Shown here: positions 1 to 6,103 of the stretch, piece by piece
Position numbering within the stretch: the first letter of the stretch is position 1
How the letters are laid out: each line of letters opens with the position of its first letter
Origin: Nocardioides sp.
Lineage (GTDB): Bacteria; Actinomycetota; Actinomycetes; Propionibacteriales; Nocardioidaceae
Direction of reading: 5' to 3'
Assembly: GCA_025965295.1 (NCBI GenBank)
Contig: JAOPXF010000332.1
Span: forward strand, 1 to 9,452
Length of the DNA stretch: 9,452 bases
Notes under the pieces: generated by a model
The model's input: the letters and a program-made list of their open reading frames with translations, nothing else
The model's database searches: none
What the model was told of the DNA's origin: nothing
Made by a program: the position numbers and the translations under genes

Positions 1-216
1 GTACGACACCTCGCGCAGCACCTCGGACAGGGAGACGGCGAGGGCGGAGCACAGCGAGGCGAGGAGCTCGGAAGAGGCTTCCTTCTGACCGCGCTCGATC
101 TCGGAGATGTAGCCCAGGCTCACCCGGGCCTCCTTGGAGACCTCGCGCAGGGTCATGCCGCGCTGCATCCGCTGGTCGCGGAGCACGTCGCCGAGGAGCC
201 GTCGGAACAGCACCAT
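1..216 (-). CDS. clgR: ClgR-type XRE-family transcriptional regulator (N-terminal part, cut by window edge)
   Basis: DNA-binding regulator of the ClgR/PopR type, which in actinobacteria activates Clp protease genes and other protein-quality-control functions. The 72 visible residues hold a helix-turn-helix of the Cro/C1 (XRE) type at about residues 20-46, with the family's typical TLREVS, VSLGYISEIERGQ and KEASSELL segments. M. tuberculosis Rv2745c is about 112 residues, so roughly the last third (the acidic or variable tail) probably lies beyond the left edge. The ATG at 216 is supported by an AAGGGAG Shine-Dalgarno at 223-229, six bases upstream. The gene lies 44 bases downstream of cinA on the same strand with no obvious terminator between them, so it can be co-transcribed with cinA. 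The cinA-clgR order is common in actinobacteria. Family assignment is by motif recognition; regulatory targets are known only from relatives. Confidence 0.9.
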   Translation of the reverse strand, partial: MVLFRRLLGDVLRDQRMQRGMTLREVSKEARVSLGYISEIERGQKEASSELLASLCSALAVSLSEVLREVSY

Positions 217-222
217 GCGCGT

Positions 223-229
223 CTCCCTT
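223..229 (-). promoter_or_regulatory. Shine-Dalgarno of clgR
   Basis: AAGGGAG on the minus strand, six bases before the ATG at 216. It fixes the clgR start and contrasts with cinA next door, which has no such site. Confidence 0.75.
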
Positions 230-260
230 CGAGGTCGTTTCGTGCTACCTGGGGGCAACG

Positions 261-749
261 CTACCCGAGAGAGGTTTCTTCCCCGGAGAGGATCGCGAGA
301 AGGAGTGCCACGGCTTTCGCGCAGGTGCGGTCCTGGACCGCCTCGCGGTCGCCCACCAGCTCCAGCGCGACCGCCGAGGAGAGCGACGGCCCGGCCACAC
401 CGACGTACACCGTGCCCGGTGGGTGGCCCTCCTGGCGGTCCGGGCCGGCCACGCCGGTGGTGCTCAGCGCGTACGTCGCGCCGGTCAGCAGCCGCGCCCC
501 GGTGGCCATCGCCCGGGCGCACTCCGCGGACACGACCCCGTGGGCCTCGACCAGGGCGGGGGGCACGCCCAGCAGCGACTCCTTGAGCTCGGTGGCGTAG
601 GTGATGACGCCACCGACGTAGGTGGCCGAGGCACCGGGCACCCCCGTCAGCAGGGCGGCCAGCCGACCGCCGGTCAGCGACTCCGCAGTCGCCACCGTGG
701 CGTCCGCCTGGCCGAGCAGGTCGTGCAGCCGCGCCGCGGACCGGTCCAT
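261..749 (-). CDS. cinA: CinA C-terminal domain protein / nicotinamide-nucleotide amidohydrolase (PncC-like)
   Basis: Predicted cytoplasmic NMN amidohydrolase, which converts nicotinamide mononucleotide to nicotinic acid mononucleotide plus ammonia in the pyridine nucleotide salvage cycle. The 162 residues match a stand-alone CinA C-terminal domain (usually about 160); the N-terminal MoaB/MogA-like half of full-length CinA is absent, as in E. coli PncC. Visible family motifs are AESLTGG (residues 22-28, with nucleophile candidate Ser24), YVGGVITY plus Lys56 (about 44-56), HGVVS (70-74) and TTGVAGPD followed by GTVYVGV (about 97 onward). The ATG at 749 is the first start that gives the family N-terminus. 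An open frame continues far upstream, but only as a shadow of the GH15 gene. There is no Shine-Dalgarno; a TAGCAT -10 element ends 7 bases before the ATG, suggesting a leaderless mRNA. clgR follows 44 bases downstream. Family call is firm; the deamidase activity is inferred from relatives. Confidence 0.92.
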   Translation of the reverse strand: MDRSAARLHDLLGQADATVATAESLTGGRLAALLTGVPGASATYVGGVITYATELKESLLGVPPALVEAHGVVSAECARAMATGARLLTGATYALSTTGVAGPDRQEGHPPGTVYVGVAGPSLSSAVALELVGDREAVQDRTCAKAVALLLAILSGEETSLG

Positions 750-756
750 GCCCGGG

Positions 757-762
757 ATGCTA
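757..762 (-). promoter_or_regulatory. -10 element of a leaderless promoter for cinA
   Basis: TAGCAT on the minus strand fits the actinobacterial TANNNT -10 pattern. Seven bases separate it from the A of the cinA ATG, the usual distance from -10 to transcription start, so transcription probably begins at the start codon. No convincing -35 hexamer is visible. Confidence 0.55.
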
Positions 763-772
763 GCCCGCCCAG

Positions 773-778
773 TAGCCT
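773..778 (+). promoter_or_regulatory. -10 element of a leaderless promoter for the GH15 gene
   Basis: TAGCCT on the plus strand fits TANNNT and lies exactly 7 bases before the ATG at 786, with no Shine-Dalgarno between. It mirrors the cinA element, and the two -10 boxes are only 10 bases apart, so the two promoters must overlap. Confidence 0.55.
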
Positions 779-785
779 CACCGGC

Positions 786-2564
786 ATGGCCCTGCCCATC
801 GAGGACTACGCGCTCATCGGCGACCGACGCACGGCCGCTCTGGTCGGGCGCAACGGGTCGATCGACTGGCTCTGTCTCCCCCGCTTCGACTCCCCCGCGT
901 GCCTGGCGGCGATCCTCGGCACCGAGGACCACGGCCACTGGCAGATCTGTCCGGAGGGTCCCTACGAGTCGGAGCGCCGCTACGTCGGCGCGTCCGCGGT
1001 GCTCGAGACGACGTTCACGACCCCCACCGGGGTGGTCACGCTCACCGACCTGATGCCGAGGGGCGACGGGCGCGCCGACCTCGTCCGCAAGGTGCGGGGC
1101 GTCAGCGGCACCGTCCACCTGCGCCACGAGTGGCTGGTGCGCCTCGACTACGGCGAGGTGCTGCCCTGGGTCCGGCGCGAGACGATCGGCGGCGAGAAGG
1201 TCATCACCGCGATCGGCGGCCCCGACAAGCTGATCCTGCGCGGCCCCCGGCTGCCGGTCGCGACCGACCACCGACACGACGACGACTTCGACGTCCACGA
1301 GGGCGACGAGCTGGTGTTCTCGACGACGTGGGTGCCGTCGTACGACCACCTCGACGAGCTGGGTGACCTCGAGGACCGGATCCGCGCCAGCATCGACGAT
1401 GATGCCGACTGGGCGAGCCAGTGCCGCGACGACCTGCCGCACGCGGACGTCGTACGCCGGTCGCTGCTGACCCTGCGCCTGCTCACCGACGAGCAGACGG
1501 GCGGCATCGTGGCGGCGCCCACCACGTCGCTGCCGGAGGACTTCGGCGGCGAGCGCAACTGGGACTACCGCTACTGCTGGCTGCGCGACGCCGCGCTGAC
1601 GCTGGGCTCGCTGATCGAGGCCGGGTACACCGACGAGGCCCTGCTGTGGCGCAGCTGGCTGCTGCGGGCCGTGGCCGGCGACCCCGAGGACCTGCAGATC
1701 ATGTACGCCGTCGACGGTGCCCGGCGGCTGCCCGAGCACACCCTCGAGCACCTGCCCGGCTACGCCGACTCGCGTCCGGTGCGGATCGGCAACGCCGCCG
1801 TCGAGCAGCGCCAGACCGACGTCCTGGGCGAGGTGATGATCGCCCTCGAGCACACCCGTCGGGCCGGTCAGGACCACGACGACAACGCCTGGGCGCTGCA
1901 GCGGGTGCTGGTCGAGAACCTCGCCAAGACCTGGCAGGAGCCCGACAACGGGCTCTGGGAGATCCGCGGCCCCCGACGCCGCTTCACGCACTCGCGCGCG
2001 ATGGTGTGGGCGGCCTTCGACCGGGCCGTCCGCGCGGTCGAGGAGTACGGCCTCGACGGGCCGGTCGAGGACTGGCGGCGGCTGCGCGACGAGGTCCGCG
2101 AGGAGGTGCTCACGCAGGGCTACGACGCCGAGCGGAACACCTTCACGCAGCACTACGAGACCACCGAGGTCGACGCGTCCCTGCTGGTGCTCTCCCAGAT
2201 CGGCTTCGTCGCGGGCGACGACCCGCGGATGCTCGGGACCATCGCGGCCGTCGAGGAGGACCTCATGCGCGACGGGCTGGTGCTGCGCTACCGCACCCAG
2301 TCCGGCGTCGACGGCCTCGAGGGCGACGAGCACCCCTTCCTGGCCTGCTCGTTCTGGCTGGTCTCGGCCTACGCCGCGGCCGGTCGCACCGACGACGCGC
2401 ACGCGCTCTTCGACCGGCTGGTCGGCCTGGTCAACGACGTCGGGCTGCTCTCCGAGGAGTACGACCCCGTCAACCGGCGGATGGTCGGCAACTTCCCCCA
2501 GGCCTTCAGCCACCTGGCGCTCGTGCAGGCGGCCTTCCACCTCGCCGGCCCCGTGACGCGCTGA
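786..2564 (+). CDS. GH15 family glycoside hydrolase (glucoamylase/trehalase-like)
   Basis: Cytoplasmic glycoside hydrolase of family GH15, which removes glucose from alpha-glucosides with inversion; bacterial members include glucoamylases, glucodextranases and the mycobacterial trehalases. The 592 residues have no signal peptide. An N-terminal beta-sandwich (about 1-225) opens with the family signature IEDYALIGD and GSIDWLCLPRFDS, and an (alpha/alpha)6 barrel follows (about 235-590). The barrel shows RNWDYRYCWLRDA (257-269), PDNGLWEIRG (386-395; Glu392 is the expected general acid) and SEEYDP (556-561; Glu557 or Glu558 the expected base), then GNFPQAFSHL (568-577). Nothing catalytic looks missing. 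The ATG at 786 matches the usual family N-terminus; upstream codons in frame only overlap antisense cinA. The gene is divergent from cinA by 36 bases and probably leaderless. Its TGA lies inside the terminator stem. Trehalase versus glucoamylase cannot be settled from sequence. Confidence 0.93.
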   Translation: MALPIEDYALIGDRRTAALVGRNGSIDWLCLPRFDSPACLAAILGTEDHGHWQICPEGPYESERRYVGASAVLETTFTTPTGVVTLTDLMPRGDGRADLVRKVRGVSGTVHLRHEWLVRLDYGEVLPWVRRETIGGEKVITAIGGPDKLILRGPRLPVATDHRHDDDFDVHEGDELVFSTTWVPSYDHLDELGDLEDRIRASIDDDADWASQCRDDLPHADVVRRSLLTLRLLTDEQTGGIVAAPTTSLPEDFGGERNWDYRYCWLRDAALTLGSLIEAGYTDEALLWRSWLLRAVAGDPEDLQIMYAVDGARRLPEHTLEHLPGYADSRPVRIGNAAVEQRQTDVLGEVMIALEHTRRAGQDHDDNAWALQRVLVENLAKTWQEPDNGLWEIRGPRRRFTHSRAMVWAAFDRAVRAVEEYGLDGPVEDWRRLRDEVREEVLTQGYDAERNTFTQHYETTEVDASLLVLSQIGFVAGDDPRMLGTIAAVEEDLMRDGLVLRYRTQSGVDGLEGDEHPFLACSFWLVSAYAAAGRTDDAHALFDRLVGLVNDVGLLSEEYDPVNRRMVGNFPQAFSHLALVQAAFHLAGPVTR

Positions 2565-2593
2565 CCCGCCCGAAAGTTTCGGGCGGGTCAGCG
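2559..2593. terminator. Bidirectional palindromic terminator between convergent genes
   Basis: A perfect 17-base inverted repeat around base 2576 (arms 2559-2575 and 2577-2593; in RNA, about a 16-bp stem with a 3-base loop). The GH15 stop codon (2562-2564) is inside the left arm, and the right arm ends 7 bases before the nuclease stop codon on the other strand. There is no strong U-tract, which is usual for high-GC actinobacteria. Being symmetric, it can serve transcripts from both sides. Confidence 0.85.
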
Positions 2594-2599
2594 TCGCGG

Positions 2600-3463
2600 C
2601 TACTTGTGCTTGCCCTTCTTGACCACGTGGATCACGAGGGTCGTCGAGGACCTCGCCGTATCCTCGTCACCGCTGTAGGTGACCTGGCCCGACTTGGTGC
2701 CCTTCGACCCGAAGGGACGCAGCCGGATCACGGCGTTGCCGTTCTTCAGCGTCGCGTCGTAGGCGCGCCCGCCGATCCGGACCGTGACCGTGCCGGTCGC
2801 GGCGGCGTCGCCGGGAGCATCGACGCGGATCGTCACCTCGGCGCGGGTGCGGTCGACCACGACCTTCTTCGGAGTGGCCGTGGCCGTCGTGGTCGAGTCA
2901 CGCTTGACGACGTCGACCGTCGAGGTCGAGCTGCCGCCAGTCGTGTGGCTGTCGCCCTCGTACGTCGCGGTCACCGTGTGTGACCCCACGCTGTCGAACG
3001 GGCCGAGCTCGAGCGTGGCGCTGCCGATGCTCAGCGTTGCCTCGCCCGCCTCGACACCGTCGACCTCGAAGGTCACGGTGCCACCCGGCTGGAAGCCGTC
3101 GGCGTCGACCGTGGCCGTCGCCGTGGTGGTGCCCTTGTGCACGACGACCTGACTCGGCGACACCGAGCTGTCGACGGTCGGGGCGGCCTTCGAGACGACC
3201 ACGTCGACCGACCCGGTCGACGGCTTGTTGGAGCTGTCGCCGGAGTAGGAGACGGTCAGCGTGTGGCTGCCCGGCTCGAGCGAGGTTCCCGGGATGGCGA
3301 CGGTGGCGGTGCCGTCACCGGCGACGGGGGCGGAGCCCAGCGTCGTTGAGCCGTCCCGCACCTCGACGGTGCCGGTGGTCGGCTTCGTCGATGTCACCGT
3401 CACGTGCACGCTGCCGTCTGTCCCGTAGGTCATGGGTCCGGCGGTCGCGCTGAGCGTGGTGTC
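2600..3463 (-). other. Region coding three tandem Ig-like domains at the nuclease C-terminus
   Basis: Three repeats of about 90-100 residues, each of the bacterial Ig-like type with a TGTVEVRDG / GGTVTFEVDG / TGTVTVRIGG strand and a closing VSYSGD / ATYEGD / VTYSGD strand. The third repeat (about residues 1038-1138) is closest to the C-terminal domain of the neighbouring 5'-nucleotidase. Such repeats usually act as stalks or as binding surfaces for polysaccharide or cell wall; which applies here is not shown. Confidence 0.8.
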
Positions 3464-6016
3464 GACCGGCTCGTCGGCCGGCGGCGGGACCGGGAAGCCC
3501 GGCACGTCGATGCCGATCACCTCCGGGTCGTGGTCGGAGGCCCGGAACTGGTTGGCCTGGTAGAAGTTCGTGACGTTGTAGTTGTGGCGGCTGTACTCGA
3601 AGGCCACCGACTCGTCGGCGTTGATGTTCCAGATGTCGACGCCGGTCACGTCGCCCAGGGCCGCAGCGTTCGCGAACACGTGGTCGAGCGAGCCGTCCAT
3701 GCCGCCGAAGTTGTAGCTGTACTCGTCGGGGGTGTCGGACACCAGGTTGGTGTAGCCGTGCGCCTCGAGCGCCTGCACCGGGTCTTCCTCGGAGTAGGCG
3801 TTGAAGTCACCGCTCAGGAAGAGCTTGGTGATCCCGCGGTCGGTCTTGAAGTCCTCGGCGAAGTCGTTGAGTGCCTCGGCCTGCGCGACTCGGTCGGGGT
3901 TCGCGTTGCCCTGGCCGGTGTGGTCGTCCACGCCCGAGCCCTTGGACTTGAAGTGGTTCACGATCACACCGAACGTCGTTGCGGCGTCGGCGCCGTGGGG
4001 CTTGAACGCCTGGGCCAGCGGCTCGCGGGCATTGTCGAACGCCGCAGCACCGACCAGCACCTTCGACGGACCGACCAGGTCCACCGTCGCCGGGTTGTAG
4101 ATGAAGCCGGTCCGGATGACGTCCTGATCGGCCGTGGGCGGCAGGTCGGCGGCGTCGGGCGAGGGGGCGAAGGCCCAGCGGGTGCTGCCGGCGTCGGTGT
4201 TGAGCGCCGTGACCAGCGAGGCCAGGGCGTCGTCGCGGTCCGGCTCGCCGAGCGCCACGGAGTTCTCGATCTCCTCGAGGGAGACGATGTCGGCGCCGAG
4301 CTTGTTGATCTCGCTGACGATCTTGTCGCGCTGGCGGACCAGGTCGTCGTCCTCGGCGGCACCGCGCGGCCCGTTGGGGTTGCAGGTGTTGTCGGTGACG
4401 TGGTTGCCGTCGCGGTCGTTGAAGTAGGTGCAGGTGTGGCCGCCACCGGCGGCGACGTAGTCGACACCGGTCGTGTTGAAGTAGTTCAGCACGTTGGCCG
4501 TCGCGAGGCGGAGGTCGCCGCCGACGTTCTGCGGCGCGGCGTTCTCGGGGCGGGTGTCGCTGAAGGTGGCGACGTCCGTGCCCTCGTCGGTGACCCGCTC
4601 GGTGGGCTGGAAGCGCCAGGCCCCGAACTGGAAGTCGAGGATGACCGGGGAGACGATCGCGGCGGCCGAGCTCACTCGGACGGTGTTCGTCGGCGAGAGC
4701 CACGGCAGCGGCGTGTCCTGGTTGGCGGCGGACAGGAAGTTCACGTCCGCGCCGTCGTCGAGGATCACACTGCGCGCGTCGTTGGCGGCCGTCGCCGCGG
4801 CGATGGCCGTGGTGTCCTGGGCGTCGGTCGTCTCGGTGGGAGCGACCAGGGGGGTGTCGCCCGTCGCGAGCCCGATCTCGGCGTACTGGTTGGTCGGGAA
4901 GTTGTTCGAGACCGTGAAGTGCTGTCCGGAGACGTCGAGCAGCTCGCTCTCGTGCTGCTCGCGCGTGGTGGACGTCGTCGGGTAGTTGGTGACGAACGGG
5001 ATCGGCGCGGTGTGCGGCTGGCCCGAGATGTCGGTGATGCCGGAGTAGGGGTCGGCCGGGTCGAAGGTCAGCTTGGTGACCCCGAAGTCCTCGATGACCG
5101 GGCCCGTGATCTCGACGAAGTCACCCTTCTCGACGGTGATCGCACCGGACTCCTGCTGGACGGCGATGCCGTCGGAGGCGTTGGGAGTCGCATCGGTTGC
5201 CGTGCCCGAGCCCTGCGTCTGGATCACGAACGAGCTGTACCCCGAGGGGCCGTACACCGCGGTCACGACGCCCTGGGTGCGGACGTAGGTGCTGGGGTCA
5301 CCGGCATAGGGACTGCTGGTCCCGGTGCCCTGGATCTCGGCGATGGTCTTGTCGACCGTGGTGGGCGGCGGGGGCGGCGGGGTGACAGAGTTCTGCGGGC
5401 CCGGAGCACCCGCCGTGAAGTCGGCGGAGTTGACGTCGGTGTCCGCGCCGGCGCCGTTCCGGGAGACCGACGTGGTGTTGGACGGTGCCGGGGCGCGACT
5501 CGTCTCATACGAGGCCGCGGTGGGCGCGGCGCCGACGAAGTCGACGATGTTGGTGGTGCCCGCGGGGACATTGCCGGTGGGGGGCGTCAGGGCGGTCGTC
5601 GTGCTGGCCAGCCAGACCTGGAAGCCCGTGCCGGCCATGGCGATCGTGCCGGTGGCGTTGGGAGCGGGCAGGTCCGTCGTGCCGCCGGCGCCCTGTGCCT
5701 CCTGGACCAGGTAGTAGCCGCCGGCCGGGACGCTGCCGCTCAGGTTCGTGACCGCCCCGACGCCCGTGCTCGCCACGGAGCGGTACTGCACCGACCAGCC
5801 GGCCACGCTGATGTCCGCGCCGGTCGGGTTGTAGATCTCGATGAAGTCGTTCTTGTACGTCGAGCCACCGTTGCCGCCGCCGCCGTACGCCTCGCTGATG
5901 ACGAGACTGGTGCCGGCGATGTTGGCCTGAGCAGGGGCGACGGTGGCGAGTGCCACCCCGCTGCTGACGAGGGCCAGGCCGGCCGCGGCAGCGATGAGCT
6001 TGCTGGATGAACGCAT
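2600..6016 (-). CDS. Secreted ExeM/NucH-type nuclease: lamin-tail domain, endonuclease/exonuclease/phosphatase domain, three Ig-like repeats
   Basis: Predicted extracellular nuclease that degrades DNA or RNA outside the cell. The 1138 residues begin with a Sec signal peptide (hydrophobic core about 7-27, cleavage likely after AQA, residue 31). Next come a lamin-tail domain (about 34-145, with SLVISEAYGGGG and DFIEIYNPTGADIS), a proline linker (213-218), an OB-fold-like region (about 220-330) and an endonuclease/exonuclease/phosphatase domain (about 500-835). The latter keeps its metal and catalytic residues: Asn508 (TANVLN), Glu582 (SLEEIEN), Asn687-His688 (NHFKSK), Asp737 and Asn739 (GDFNAY), Asp778-His779 (SLDHVF), Asp828-His829 (SDHDPE). 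Three Ig-like repeats follow (about 852-942, 943-1037, 1038-1138), ending in basic KKGKHK; there is no LPXTG anchor. The only cysteines, 529 and 545, could form a disulfide. ATG 6016 has a weak GGAG eight bases upstream. Substrate preference is not visible. Confidence 0.93.
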   Translation of the reverse strand: MRSSSKLIAAAAGLALVSSGVALATVAPAQANIAGTSLVISEAYGGGGNGGSTYKNDFIEIYNPTGADISVAGWSVQYRSVASTGVGAVTNLSGSVPAGGYYLVQEAQGAGGTTDLPAPNATGTIAMAGTGFQVWLASTTTALTPPTGNVPAGTTNIVDFVGAAPTAASYETSRAPAPSNTTSVSRNGAGADTDVNSADFTAGAPGPQNSVTPPPPPPTTVDKTIAEIQGTGTSSPYAGDPSTYVRTQGVVTAVYGPSGYSSFVIQTQGSGTATDATPNASDGIAVQQESGAITVEKGDFVEITGPVIEDFGVTKLTFDPADPYSGITDISGQPHTAPIPFVTNYPTTSTTREQHESELLDVSGQHFTVSNNFPTNQYAEIGLATGDTPLVAPTETTDAQDTTAIAAATAANDARSVILDDGADVNFLSAANQDTPLPWLSPTNTVRVSSAAAIVSPVILDFQFGAWRFQPTERVTDEGTDVATFSDTRPENAAPQNVGGDLRLATANVLNYFNTTGVDYVAAGGGHTCTYFNDRDGNHVTDNTCNPNGPRGAAEDDDLVRQRDKIVSEINKLGADIVSLEEIENSVALGEPDRDDALASLVTALNTDAGSTRWAFAPSPDAADLPPTADQDVIRTGFIYNPATVDLVGPSKVLVGAAAFDNAREPLAQAFKPHGADAATTFGVIVNHFKSKGSGVDDHTGQGNANPDRVAQAEALNDFAEDFKTDRGITKLFLSGDFNAYSEEDPVQALEAHGYTNLVSDTPDEYSYNFGGMDGSLDHVFANAAALGDVTGVDIWNINADESVAFEYSRHNYNVTNFYQANQFRASDHDPEVIGIDVPGFPVPPPADEPVDTTLSATAGPMTYGTDGSVHVTVTSTKPTTGTVEVRDGSTTLGSAPVAGDGTATVAIPGTSLEPGSHTLTVSYSGDSSNKPSTGSVDVVVSKAAPTVDSSVSPSQVVVHKGTTTATATVDADGFQPGGTVTFEVDGVEAGEATLSIGSATLELGPFDSVGSHTVTATYEGDSHTTGGSSTSTVDVVKRDSTTTATATPKKVVVDRTRAEVTIRVDAPGDAAATGTVTVRIGGRAYDATLKNGNAVIRLRPFGSKGTKSGQVTYSGDEDTARSSTTLVIHVVKKGKHK

Positions 6017-6064
6017 GACGAGGACTCCGAGAGGTGAGAGGAGGGGGCGTACGGGGAAGACACA

Positions 6065-6096
6065 CGTGGGGGGCCGGCCGGGGCCGACCCCCCACG
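6065..6096 (-). terminator. Hairpin after the 5'-nucleotidase gene, likely terminator or attenuator
   Basis: CGTGGGGGG at 6065-6073 pairs perfectly with CCCCCCACG at 6088-6096, and the 14 bases between can pair further. It begins 8 bases after the 5'-nucleotidase stop codon and lies within the 87 bases before the nuclease ATG. The bases that follow in the minus direction (TGTGTCTTCC) are only weakly U-rich, so partial read-through into the nuclease gene is possible. Confidence 0.55.
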
Positions 6097-6103
6097 GGGA
6101 GTG

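Noticed and set aside
423..785. Longer N-terminus for the GH15 protein, starting at 423.
   Set aside because: The extension lies antisense to cinA, looks like random high-GC translation, and the usual family N-terminus begins right at the ATG at 786.
750..2540. The cinA reading frame stays open upstream for about 1.8 kb opposite the GH15 gene, which would give a 759-residue protein.
   Set aside because: The CinA domain ends cleanly at the ATG at 749, residues before it have the low-complexity V/G/R/D-rich make-up of an antisense high-GC shadow, and the plus strand there codes a complete GH15 enzyme with all motifs.
2600..2650. Sortase-type cell-wall anchor at the nuclease C-terminus.
   Set aside because: There is no LPXTG-like motif or hydrophobic segment; the protein ends in a basic KKGKHK tail only.
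3404..6010. 868-residue plus-strand open frame opposite the nuclease gene.
   Set aside because: Composition is V/G/R/D-rich with no domain, and it mirrors the codons of a protein with complete catalytic motifs on the minus strand. Third-position G/C bias explains the lack of stops.
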